Part shown: one piece after another, positions 37,590-45,454 of the stretch | How the letters are laid out: every line of letters starts with the position of its first letter | Position numbering within the stretch: the first letter of the stretch is position 1 | Source: Spirochaetota bacterium | GTDB taxonomy: Bacteria; Spirochaetota; Brevinematia; DTOW01 | Direction: 5' to 3' | Assembly: GCA_025061835.1 (NCBI GenBank) | Contig: JANXAC010000005.1 | Span: 10,507-74,506 of the forward strand | DNA: 64,000 nucleotides | Notes under the pieces: generated by a model | Database searches by the model: none | Seen by the model: only the letters and a program-made list of their open reading frames with translations | What the model was told of the DNA's origin: nothing | Position numbers and translations under genes: made by a program

Positions 37590-37825
37590 TTATTCTCTAG
37601 TAGTCTGTCTAATTTTGAATTAATATCCATTATGACCTTCTCTATATTATTTACTTTGGCGTTTAGGTAATGAAAGCCCTCTAACACACCTTCCTTCACC
37701 TTAAGTAGTTCGTGTTCTGATGTAACAACGATGTCTTTAAGTTTTTGAATTTGAGTTTCAAGAATCTGTGTCTCATTTATCACGTTCCTTATTCTATCCA
37801 TTATTTCAGAAATAATGGGATCCAT
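37586..37825 (-). CDS. Small coiled-coil protein upstream of murG
   Basis: A 79-residue protein that is almost wholly a coiled coil (heptads from about residue 5 to 75; no membrane segment or cysteine). I do not recognise it. AAGGAGG precedes the ATG, and the stop overlaps the murG start (ATGA), so translation is coupled. It might help division or envelope synthesis, but that is inferred only from its neighbour. Confidence 0.7.
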   Translation of the reverse strand: MDPIISEIMDRIRNVINETQILETQIQKLKDIVVTSEHELLKVKEGVLEGFHYLNAKVNNIEKVIMDINSKLDRLLENK

Positions 37826-37903
37826 AAAACCTCCTTATGAGGATATTATGTAAGGTTTGAATTTTTTTATTCAAGTATCAAAGATTTTTGGGTTCTGTGG
37901 AAT

Positions 37904-37932
37904 TTGTTTTCTATGTTTATGGGAGTTATAAT
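37904..37932 (+). promoter_or_regulatory. TPR gene promoter, predicted leaderless
   Basis: TTGTTT (37904-37909), a 17-bp spacer and TATAAT (37927-37932) end 11 bases before ATG 37944, with no Shine-Dalgarno. Confidence 0.65.
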
Positions 37933-37943
37933 ATTATTATCTT

Positions 37944-39692
37944 ATGGATACACGAGTATTCATTGTGTCAACGGTTTTTGTTATTCTTTTTTTGTTTGAT
38001 TCTTCTTGGGCTAGTGATTTTCAGTCCGTTTATATTCAGTCAATGAAGTTACACAGCGAAGGAGATTTTCTAAAGGCGTTTAACATTTTGGATAACACTA
38101 TAAGTAAGTATAGCAATACTCCGGCATACTTTTATGTCAAGTCTTTGTTGTATCTCAAGGATTCATATCTCAGTGGTGAGGTTAGTGTTAAGTTTATCTC
38201 AAACACACTCTTGAGATATTCAAGATTGATATATACAAGAAACATTTTTGATGAGAAAGTTTTTGAGTCTTTTGTTGATATTTCTGATGAGTTTGGTTTT
38301 GAAGATATAACATACCAATCACTGAAAAATTTACTATTTACAAATCCTTCAAACAGGGCTGGTATATATTTTCTTGTCAGAAACCTGTTTTCAAAAGGCA
38401 AATATGAATATATACCAAGGATATCAAAAAAATATCTGGATTTAGTTGAAATTCCTGAGATGTCATACTACGCGCTACTCTCAAAGATATATACATACGA
38501 ATACAGTGATTTTGATGTCATCTTACAGGATATCGTGTATAACTACGATTCGGATGAAGTGAGATTTATAGTTGCAAACACCTACTATCATACTATGGAT
38601 TTTGACAAGGCTTGGGAGTTCCTTGATACTGAAAATAGGATCATAGACCAAGAACTCCAACTCAAACTTATGATACTAAGGAATGAGAGTAAGAATAAAA
38701 TAAACCAGTTTGTCAAGATACATAGTAAGAGTATGTCCAAAGACTTGATAGCACTTGCAAAGGCGTTTACTGAAGATGGTGAAATGCTTCAGAAGATTGT
38801 AGAAAGAAAAATAACTTCTAAAGAACCAACTTACATTGAACCTATATACTTATACCTAGGCATGAAGTTTTTTAAAAACCCAGAGATCTACAATAAATCT
38901 GTTGAGAAACTAGCGATAAACTTCTTCTCAAAGAAGTTATATCAAAAGGTAATACAACTACTATCGGGTAAGAAGGGGTTGTCAAAAGAATCAAAGTACA
39001 TTCTGGCTTTAAGCCATATTGAGGTTGGAGAGTATAGAAAGGCACTACCTCTTCTTGAGGAGTTGAAGAATTATTTTTTAGAGGCTGAGGTTAAGACAGC
39101 GTCAGTTTATGTAGAAATTGGGGAGTTTAATAGAGCTCTGCGTGAAGCAAAGTCAATAAAGCAGAAGGTCATTTCAAGAGGGAGTGACCTAAATAAAATG
39201 GTTCTCTCACATGTTTTTTTAGAGATAGGGGATGTATCTAGTTCAGAAGAGGTCTATAACTCAATTGAGGATAAGTCTTCGTTTTATGCTAAGTTTCTGT
39301 ATGCTACAATCTTGTTCTACAAGAAGGAATATGCTCTATCAGAAAAGGTAATACAGAGGCTGTATGATGAGGATAAGTATAATCCAGATTTAATAAATTC
39401 ACTTGCGTTTGTATGGGCTGTTCAGAATAAGAACTTAAAGGAGGCTTTAATACTTTCAAAGTATTCTACTGTATTTGATGATAACTACTATTACTTTGAC
39501 ACCCTAGCATACATATACTTAAAACTCGGTGAGATTAACTTAGCAAGGGAGAGTATAGAGAAGGCTATAATGCTTATGGAGAGGAATAATAGATTTTCAA
39601 AGGATATTTATATCCGTGCTTACGGTATTTACAAGCAACTTGGAGAGTATGACAAAAGCAGACTGATGCTCTCAAAGGCGAATAGGGAGTAG
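37944..39692 (+). CDS. Exported TPR-repeat protein
   Basis: A 582-residue protein with a signal peptide ending near SSWAS (about residue 24) and a long all-helical body. TPR-like pairs appear near 25-65 (LHSEGDFLKAFNILDN) and from about 345 to the end (GEYRKALPLLEEL, KNLKEALILSKYS, GEINLARESIEKA, GEYDKSRLMLSKA). It probably acts in the periplasm as a scaffold for protein interactions. It is four bases upstream of a nuclease-like membrane protein, so they may be cotranscribed. No specific function can be given. Confidence 0.78.
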   Translation: MDTRVFIVSTVFVILFLFDSSWASDFQSVYIQSMKLHSEGDFLKAFNILDNTISKYSNTPAYFYVKSLLYLKDSYLSGEVSVKFISNTLLRYSRLIYTRNIFDEKVFESFVDISDEFGFEDITYQSLKNLLFTNPSNRAGIYFLVRNLFSKGKYEYIPRISKKYLDLVEIPEMSYYALLSKIYTYEYSDFDVILQDIVYNYDSDEVRFIVANTYYHTMDFDKAWEFLDTENRIIDQELQLKLMILRNESKNKINQFVKIHSKSMSKDLIALAKAFTEDGEMLQKIVERKITSKEPTYIEPIYLYLGMKFFKNPEIYNKSVEKLAINFFSKKLYQKVIQLLSGKKGLSKESKYILALSHIEVGEYRKALPLLEELKNYFLEAEVKTASVYVEIGEFNRALREAKSIKQKVISRGSDLNKMVLSHVFLEIGDVSSSEEVYNSIEDKSSFYAKFLYATILFYKKEYALSEKVIQRLYDEDKYNPDLINSLAFVWAVQNKNLKEALILSKYSTVFDDNYYYFDTLAYIYLKLGEINLARESIEKAIMLMERNNRFSKDIYIRAYGIYKQLGEYDKSRLMLSKANRE

Positions 39693-39696
39693 AGTT

Positions 39697-40170
39697 ATGA
39701 CTACTGAGATTATTTTAACATTTGTAGTATATGGTGTTTTAACATTTCTGTTTGGTGTTGTGTTAGGATACTTTATCGCAAGGATTGTTTTCAACAGAGA
39801 GTTAGACAAGATTATTAGGGAGGAGAGGAAAAGTGCTTTGAGTTCATCTAGGTCTGTCTTAAAGGGTAAAATTACAGAACAACTACTACCTCTTATGCCT
39901 TTTTTCAACTACAACTTATCTGACGCTAGGTTTATAGGTTCTCCGATAGACTATATCGTGTTTGATGGATATAGTGATCTTAATGTTGTCCAGGATGAGA
40001 TAAAAGAGATAGTATTTATAGAAGTTAAATCAGGAAATTCACCTTTATCCGTCACTGAAAGTGCTATCAAGAGAGCTGTTGATGAGAAGAGAGTTAGGTT
40101 TGAAGTATTACATATTAACAAGCTACAAAAAGATAAAGTTTCAAAACTGGATGACTCCAAAATACTCTAG
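39697..40170 (+). CDS. COG4741-type Holliday-junction-resolvase-like endonuclease, membrane-anchored
   Basis: A 157-residue protein with one N-terminal membrane helix (about 5-28). The C-terminal domain has a PD-(D/E)xK-like core: PIDYIVFDGYSD near residue 88 and IVFIEVKSGNSPLS near 108, as in proteins distantly related to archaeal Holliday junction resolvase (COG4741). The nuclease activity is inferred. GGGAG precedes the ATG. Its last 30 bases overlap the convergent GDT1 gene. Confidence 0.78.
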   Translation: MTTEIILTFVVYGVLTFLFGVVLGYFIARIVFNRELDKIIREERKSALSSSRSVLKGKITEQLLPLMPFFNYNLSDARFIGSPIDYIVFDGYSDLNVVQDEIKEIVFIEVKSGNSPLSVTESAIKRAVDEKRVRFEVLHINKLQKDKVSKLDDSKIL

Positions 40171-40710
40171 AATTGTTAAGATTCCTACTGTTATCAATAT
40201 ACCTCCAGTAACATATTTTAATAGGTTATTGCCTATTAGGTTTGCTAACTTATCTGTGAAGAATATTACTGCTAGATTTGGCACTAGTAATCCTAAAGTT
40301 CCTCCAATCCATACCATAAGGGGTTCTCTTGAGTTTATGGTTATAGATAGTGCAGTAAGTTGAGATCTATCAAACATCTCAGAGGTGAAAAGTATTAAAA
40401 ATACCTTAAGAAATTCGGGGATTCTTTTTACGTACTCTTTTTCTGTTTTTTTCTGCTTTTCAAAAACTACAAATAGTCCTACAACTAGAAATACAAGCCC
40501 ACTCGTGAGGACTAGAGAGCCTCTAGGAACTACTCTATTAAGCCATTCACCGACCAGGGTAGGTATAAGCATAATGATAATTGATGACAGGAGCACTCCT
40601 ACTACAAGACTTATCTTTCTAAATTTGGGAGTCATGCCTAGAGTTAGGAACATTGTTTTGTCAGATATTTCAACTATGGTTATAAGTAGAAAAGAAGTTA
40701 ATATAGGCAC
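40141..40710 (-). CDS. TMEM165/GDT1 (UPF0016) family cation transporter
   Basis: A 189-residue protein with six predicted membrane segments in two related halves. The family signature E-x-G-D-(K/R)-(S/T) appears as EISDKT near residue 14 and EMFDRS near 112, so the Gly is replaced in both. The family moves Mn2+ or Ca2+ out of the cytoplasm; the substrate here is unproven. The start is GTG behind AAAGGAGG. The 3' end overlaps the convergent nuclease gene by 30 bases. Confidence 0.8.
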   Translation of the reverse strand: MPILTSFLLITIVEISDKTMFLTLGMTPKFRKISLVVGVLLSSIIIMLIPTLVGEWLNRVVPRGSLVLTSGLVFLVVGLFVVFEKQKKTEKEYVKRIPEFLKVFLILFTSEMFDRSQLTALSITINSREPLMVWIGGTLGLLVPNLAVIFFTDKLANLIGNNLLKYVTGGILITVGILTILEYFGVIQF

Positions 40711-40877
40711 TACTTACCTCCTTTGACTAGGAGCATATTTCTGGATAAACAGACTAAATCATCTTTGATTTTGTGATTTCTTTACAAGTTTCTGTGAGTT
40801 TTGTAGGAAGTTGAAGTTTTATATATCATTTTTAAGTTACTAGTTCTTGCCTAGTGATGATATAAAATACTCTAGAA

Positions 40878-41333
40878 CTACAAATACTTACTTTTTACTC
40901 TCTTCATTTCTAGTTCAATATCTTTCTTTTTCAGGTCTTCTCTCTTGTCGTATTCTTTCTTACCTTTGCAGACCCCTATCTCAACTTTACACCATTTATT
41001 GTTTTTTATATAGACTTTCAAAGGTATTAGAGCGAATCCTTTTCTTGCGACTTGACCTGCGATCCTATCAATCTCCTTTCGGTGAAGTAGAAGTTTGCGT
41101 TTTCTATCTGGATCAGGGCGGAAGACACTTGATGCAAAATAGGGGGATATGTGTATGTTATGAGCAAAAATTTCTCCATTCTCAACAAGACAGAAACTAT
41201 CATCAATATTAACTCTGTGTTCTCTAACAGACTTCATTTCACTTCCTACTAGGACTATACCTGCTTCATAAGTGTCAAATATTTGGTAATTCTTCCTTGC
41301 CTTTCTGTTAGTTGATACAATTTCTATTGACAT
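40878..41333 (-). CDS. smpB: SsrA-binding protein SmpB
   Basis: SmpB delivers tmRNA to stalled ribosomes. Family motifs are RKARKNYQIFDTYEAGIVLVGSEMKSVRE near residues 8-40 (in pieces), HISPY near 80, RKLLLHRKEI near 98, and a basic C-terminal tail that enters the A site. The length of 151 residues is normal. No tmRNA gene is seen in the flanking gaps. Confidence 0.95.
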   Translation of the reverse strand: MSIEIVSTNRKARKNYQIFDTYEAGIVLVGSEMKSVREHRVNIDDSFCLVENGEIFAHNIHISPYFASSVFRPDPDRKRKLLLHRKEIDRIAGQVARKGFALIPLKVYIKNNKWCKVEIGVCKGKKEYDKREDLKKKDIELEMKRVKSKYL

Positions 41334-41468
41334 TTTTATACAACCTGGAGTTATGATTTTATGATAAATGTAGTAAAGTATGGTTTTCCAATAACTTGTA
41401 GTGTTTCAATTTTTGTATTGGGAGTGTTTGTATTATAATTATTATCAACATTTAGGAGGAGTTTAAAG

Positions 41469-41873
41469 GTGAGTAGGGGTAATGATAAATACAAGAGTAG
41501 AAGATTTGATATATATGGGACTGATAAAATAGATTCTAATGTGCTGGAGACATTTGATTACGAGTATGTAGGAAAACCGATAGAGATAGTTATAAGCACT
41601 AATGAGTTCACATCGGTGTGTCCTTGGAGTGGGCTACCAGATTTTGCAGAACTCACGATAAAGTATATACCTGACAAGAAGTGTATAGAACTAAAGTCTC
41701 TTAAGTATTACCTACACTCCTATCGTAATGTTGGGATATTTTATGAACATGTTGTGAATAGAATACTTGATGACCTTGTGAAAGCTTGTGAGCCTTTGAA
41801 GATGGAAGTAATAGCCAAATTTACGATAAGGGGTGGGTTACAGACTACCGTTAAGTCGGAGTATTCAAAATAG
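41469..41873 (+). CDS. queF: NADPH-dependent preQ0 reductase QueF
   Basis: QueF reduces 7-cyano-7-deazaguanine to preQ1 in queuosine synthesis. The short (YkvM) type has the catalytic Cys in [15 protein letters not shown] near residue 50, and the family signature [14 protein letters not shown] near 75. The length is 134 residues. The GTG start at 41469 follows AGGAGG by nine bases. It is followed by a Gfo/Idh/MocA oxidoreductase and tsaE; the other queuosine genes are not here. Confidence 0.94.
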   Translation: MSRGNDKYKSRRFDIYGTDKIDSNVLETFDYEYVGKPIEIVISTNEFTSVCPWSGLPDFAELTIKYIPDKKCIELKSLKYYLHSYRNVGIFYEHVVNRILDDLVKACEPLKMEVIAKFTIRGGLQTTVKSEYSK

Positions 41874-41882
41874 AGGGTCATT

Positions 41883-42902
41883 ATGAGTAAAGTGAATATT
41901 GCGGTTATAGGTGTTGGACATATGGGTAAATACCATGTGAATGCTCTCGCTGGAATGGATGATGTTAATTTAGTTGGAGTATGCGATATAAACGAGAAGC
42001 AGGGGTATGAGGTTGCAAACAAGTATAAGACAAGGTATTTTAGAGACATAAGAGATTTATTTGGAAGGGTTGATGCAGTTGTTGTAGCGGTTCCAACATT
42101 TCTTCACTATTATGTTGCGTCAGAATTCATAAGGCGAGGAATACACACACTCGTTGAGAAGCCAATAACGAGAAGTATAAACTATGCAAGGAAACTCATA
42201 GATTTGTCATACAAGCATAATGTTGTTCTTCAAGTAGGCCACATTGAGAGATACAATAGCGCTATACAGGAACTTAGAAATATCGTTAATAAACCGTTTC
42301 TGATAGAGGCAAGAAGAATGGGTCCTAGAAATACAAGGATAAAAGACGTTGGCGTGGTGCTTGACCTTATGGTCCATGACTTGGATGTAGTACTCAACTT
42401 GCTTGGTAAGAACAACTTGGATATTGTCTATATAGGTGCATCTGGAATAAAGGTTTATTCAGACTATGAAGATATTGCCAGTGCTACAATTGTCTTTTCT
42501 GACGAGAGTATAGCCAACATAACGGCGAGTAGGGCTACCGAAAATAAGAAGAGAATACTACAAATATCTCAAGAAGGTGCCTTTATTGAGATTGATTACT
42601 CAACGCAGGATATAACTATATATCGTCAGTCAATGTCAGACTATATACTGAACAAAGATGAAGTTAAATATATACAGGAAGCATTCATAGAGAAGGTTTA
42701 TGTGAGGAAAGAAGATGCTCTGAAAAGAGAGCTGAGACACTTCATAGGCTGTATAACTGGAAAGGAAAAACCGATGTTTAGTAGTGAATTGGATTTAAAA
42801 ACTCATATCGTAGCGAAAAAGATTATGGATATAATATACTCACAGTGGAAGAATAACTTCTCAAAGTATCCACATTATGGAACTGTACAGGTTAATATCT
42901 AG
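41883..42902 (+). CDS. Gfo/Idh/MocA family NAD(P)-dependent oxidoreductase
   Basis: A 339-residue sugar- or sugar-nucleotide-type dehydrogenase. The N-terminal Rossmann fold begins VNIAVIGVGHMGKYHVNAL (in pieces, residue 4) and has VAVPTFLHYYVA near 70 and the catalytic-Lys motif LVEKPITRS near 95, then the C-terminal beta-sheet domain with LDLMVHDLDVVLNL near 160. Substrate unknown. It follows queF by nine bases and overlaps tsaE by 26 bases. Confidence 0.9.
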   Translation: MSKVNIAVIGVGHMGKYHVNALAGMDDVNLVGVCDINEKQGYEVANKYKTRYFRDIRDLFGRVDAVVVAVPTFLHYYVASEFIRRGIHTLVEKPITRSINYARKLIDLSYKHNVVLQVGHIERYNSAIQELRNIVNKPFLIEARRMGPRNTRIKDVGVVLDLMVHDLDVVLNLLGKNNLDIVYIGASGIKVYSDYEDIASATIVFSDESIANITASRATENKKRILQISQEGAFIEIDYSTQDITIYRQSMSDYILNKDEVKYIQEAFIEKVYVRKEDALKRELRHFIGCITGKEKPMFSSELDLKTHIVAKKIMDIIYSQWKNNFSKYPHYGTVQVNI

Positions 42903-43314
42903 GTCTAGTGAAGAGACAAAGAAGATAGCAAGTGAGTTTGCTAGAGGTGTGAAAGTTGGAGATATTATTATACTTTGCGGTGATTTGGGTAGTGGTAAGA
43001 CAACATTTTCCAAGGGATTCTGTTCTCACTTTAGTATAGATGAAGATATAGTTTCTAGTCCTTCTTTCACAATACTAAATATCTACGCTGGTGAAGTTTT
43101 GATATATCACCTAGATATGTATAGAATAGATAGTCTTGATGAAATTGACTATGCGACATTCCTTGAGTACCTACAAGATGAAGATGCAATAAAGTTAATT
43201 GAATGGAACAAATATAGGATTGATAAGGACTTTTCTTCTTTTAGAGTCTTTGTAGTTGAGATATCTTTAATTGATGACAATCAGAGACAGATAAGGATTG
43301 TTAGAGTAAATTGA
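42877..43314 (+). CDS. tsaE: tRNA t6A biosynthesis ATPase TsaE
   Basis: TsaE is the P-loop ATPase needed for threonylcarbamoyl-A37 tRNA modification with TsaB, TsaC and TsaD. Walker A is GDLGSGKTTFSKGF near residue 36; SPSFTILNIY near 60 and IYHLDMYRI near 77, LIEWNKY near 106 follow the family. The length of 145 residues is normal. The start lies inside the preceding gene by 26 bases. A 26-codon basic frame begins in its stop codon (TGATG), see the findings. tsaB and tsaD are not adjacent. Confidence 0.92.
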   Translation: MELYRLISRSSEETKKIASEFARGVKVGDIIILCGDLGSGKTTFSKGFCSHFSIDEDIVSSPSFTILNIYAGEVLIYHLDMYRIDSLDEIDYATFLEYLQDEDAIKLIEWNKYRIDKDFSSFRVFVVEISLIDDNQRQIRIVRVN

Positions 43315-43484
43315 TGGAACATAAGTTTATGAAAACTAAACACTATATTGATAAATTCAGGTATTCATTTAAGAAAAGAAATGGTAAGATATAAACACCA
43401 GATAATGATTAATAATTGTAGCAACCGTTTTAATACTTTCAAGTAAGTTATCAGGGGATAGAGGCGGAACAAATAGATGTTAAT

Positions 43485-43510
43485 ATAGGAGGTATTACAC
43501 CTCCTATTTT
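43485..43510. terminator. Bidirectional hairpin between tsaE and CBM48-like gene
   Basis: ATAGGAGGT, loop ATTAC, ACCTCCTAT forms a perfect 9-bp stem followed by TTTT on the plus strand and preceded by A/T-rich sequence on the other. It lies 20 bases from the end of the convergent gene. Confidence 0.7.
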
Positions 43511-43530
43511 GATTATTTTACAGATGACAA

Positions 43531-44109
43531 CTACTCTTTGAACTTTGAGAGGTCTAGAACGCTATTAAATCCATCAAATCCATCTCCTTGTTTATTAGGA
43601 TTGAACGGATCTTCAATCCAAGTCATGTCTGTTTTTGTGTCAAAATCTTTATCAAGAGGGTTTTTGTGATAGACTACATACTTGTATATAAAGTCGCCGA
43701 GCCTTACATCTTCTAGTCTTAGTTTCCACGTGTCAGCATCAACTTTTTTCATAAGGTTTTCTGCGGGGTTCCAACTGTTCATCGTGCCACCTATTGCTAG
43801 TGAGTATATGGGTTTCTTTGCGAGATTTTCTTGTTTTTCTAGGTAAAGGTTAACTCTTGCTTCAGCAGATTTTTTCTTCATTCCCTTGAGGTTGGGGTCT
43901 TGTGCTTCTTTCTTAACCTTTTCAACCATTTCATCAACATACTTCTTCAGTTCGCTAACCTTGATTGTAAATTCAAGGGTTCCTTTTCGCCCTTTCACCT
44001 CAATGAGTTTTACGCTCTTGCTGCCAGTGTCATACTCTTTAGCATTTACAATACTAAAGAGTGATAGCCCGAATACAAACGCTACTGTCATTAATAGCAA
44101 CTTCTTCAT
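43531..44109 (-). CDS. Exported protein with CBM48/AMPK-type glycogen-binding-like domain
   Basis: A 192-residue protein with a signal peptide ending near VNAKEY (residue 23). A helical, Lys-rich region spans about 45-95. The C-terminal 90 residues match the early-set/CBM48 fold of glycogen-binding domains: YSLAIGGTMNSWNP, DTWKLRLEDVRLGDFIYKYVV in two strands, and WIEDPFNP. The domain may bind a glycan or oligosaccharide in the periplasm; enzymatic activity is unlikely because no catalytic domain is present. A good Shine-Dalgarno (AGGAGG) precedes the ATG. Convergent with tsaE. Confidence 0.72.
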   Translation of the reverse strand: MKKLLLMTVAFVFGLSLFSIVNAKEYDTGSKSVKLIEVKGRKGTLEFTIKVSELKKYVDEMVEKVKKEAQDPNLKGMKKKSAEARVNLYLEKQENLAKKPIYSLAIGGTMNSWNPAENLMKKVDADTWKLRLEDVRLGDFIYKYVVYHKNPLDKDFDTKTDMTWIEDPFNPNKQGDGFDGFNSVLDLSKFKE

Positions 44110-44259
44110 ATTCGCCTCCTTTAATACTCTTTGAAAATTTTAAAAATAACTTCGTTCGCTTTCAATATTAAACGACTGAAGTTTGTAGTAGAGTTTGATA
44201 AAAATTGATGTGAAAGAACCTCTTATCACCTCGTGAAATAAAGGAAAAAAGAGGAATAT

Positions 44260-44391
44260 ATGACAAAACATGAGGACTATAAATCACTTTATCAAAAACT
44301 TTCTACGAAGGTGAGGGGGGAATATTACTTGGGTAGGTATGAAAATGAGGTATTCAGAATACTCTTCAGCAAAAATATCAAACTTCAGTAA
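44260..44391 (+). CDS. Small hypothetical protein (43 residues)
   Basis: A 43-codon frame starts at ATG 44260, six bases after an AAGAGG Shine-Dalgarno, and ends at TAA 44391. The product is charged and aromatic (begins MTKHEDYKSLYQKLS, with GEYYLGRYENEVF in the middle). I recognise no family. It fills the middle of an otherwise empty 330-base gap between the CBM48-like and cupin genes. It could equally be a chance frame. Confidence 0.35.
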   Translation: MTKHEDYKSLYQKLSTKVRGEYYLGRYENEVFRILFSKNIKLQ

Positions 44392-44448
44392 TATTAAAAC
44401 TTGAAGTTGAGTTGATGGTGTTTTATGATTTTGAGGGAGGAGGTTTTT

Positions 44449-44715
44449 ATGGAGAGAGTAAAGGTTTGGAAGCCTTCTGAGAGTGAGATTAAGGAAGCGA
44501 AGGAGTGGCCTGTGTGGCAGAAGGGAGAGAGTGAGTTTGACTGGTTTTACGACGAAGATGAGAGGTTTTATATGGTTGAAGGAGAGGTTGAGGTTGAGTT
44601 GGATGGTGGTGGTAAAGTGAAAATATCTGCTGGAGATATGGCTTGGTTTAAGTCTGGAACTGGTTGTAGATGGAAGATACTAAAGAAGGTTAAGAAACAT
44701 TATAGGATAGGGTAG
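44449..44715 (+). CDS. Cupin-domain protein (DUF861/cupin_3)
   Basis: An 88-residue single cupin. WPVWQKGESEFDWFYDEDERFYMVEGEVEVEL spans residues 20-52 with the beta-strand signature and Glu, then GDMAWFKSGTGCRW near 63 is the second cupin motif. These small cupins resemble the ureidoglycolate-type/DUF861 family. The typical His ligands are reduced. Substrate unknown. The ATG at 44449 follows GGGAGGAGG. It stands alone. Confidence 0.85.
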   Translation: MERVKVWKPSESEIKEAKEWPVWQKGESEFDWFYDEDERFYMVEGEVEVELDGGGKVKISAGDMAWFKSGTGCRWKILKKVKKHYRIG

Positions 44716-44792
44716 TCTTTTTACTTCTAGGTTTTATTTTGAGATTCTTAAGAGAAGGTTAGGTATTGTATTAGGATTATTTCTTTATCACG

Positions 44793-45401
44793 TTAAAATT
44801 CTTCTTGGTGTAGAATTTTAGCTCCATCAATGTTGGAGTACATTCTCTTGTTGTCAGAGTTGAATTCATATTTAAGGTCAACCGAAAGTGATTCTATTGA
44901 TATTATCTTAAAACTCTTGCACTTGTATTTGTTTTTATCTCTTTCGTAGTATATTTCAAAAGCCAGCATGAAGTGTATAGTATCATATGCTACCTTAAAG
45001 TTTTCAGAAGGTGAGAAGTAGAAAGTTCTCTGAGTAGATTGAAGGTTAGACTTGTTGAATGTTTTGCATTCTAGGTAATATGGTTCTTCATTGTACCAAA
45101 AAATAATATCAGGATACCCTGAGGATTTTGTCTTACTAGTGGTAGTTTGAGGAGTTTTAGCGATGATTCCTTTCTCTTTGAAGACTTCTTTGACGACCTT
45201 TTCTACTTTATTTCCAACTTCGTTGGGTCTTTTGCTACTAATTCCTTTGGAGTTTATGTATTTTGATGTTAGGCGGGCTACTTCTATCAAAATTTCAAGA
45301 ACTTTCTTATGTTTCTCATTATTTTCATCAAATCTTATTACATCTTTGCCAGATATGGATTTAATTACAATGTTGAAAGGTATATCTCTCAAAGGTTTCA
45401 T
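44793..45401 (-). CDS. Type II restriction endonuclease, PD-(D/E)xK fold (probable)
   Basis: A 202-residue protein whose central motif SGYPDIIFWYNEEPYYLECKTFN (in parts, near residue 92) is a classic PD-x(n)-ExK nuclease site: PD near 94 and ECK near 110. The N-terminal half is helical and Lys-rich. It lies 53 bases downstream of a DNA methyltransferase on the same strand, the usual order for a type II restriction-modification pair. Recognition sequence cannot be predicted. Confidence 0.78.
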   Translation of the reverse strand: MKPLRDIPFNIVIKSISGKDVIRFDENNEKHKKVLEILIEVARLTSKYINSKGISSKRPNEVGNKVEKVVKEVFKEKGIIAKTPQTTTSKTKSSGYPDIIFWYNEEPYYLECKTFNKSNLQSTQRTFYFSPSENFKVAYDTIHFMLAFEIYYERDKNKYKCKSFKIISIESLSVDLKYEFNSDNKRMYSNIDGAKILHQEEF

Positions 45402-45454
45402 AAAATGACTAACTAGATTTTCTAACCGCTTGATGTATTCATCTTTTTCCTCGT

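Noticed and set aside
40711-40877. Possible tmRNA next to smpB
   Set aside because: Neither flanking gap contains a tRNA-Ala-like acceptor end or a tag-like frame.
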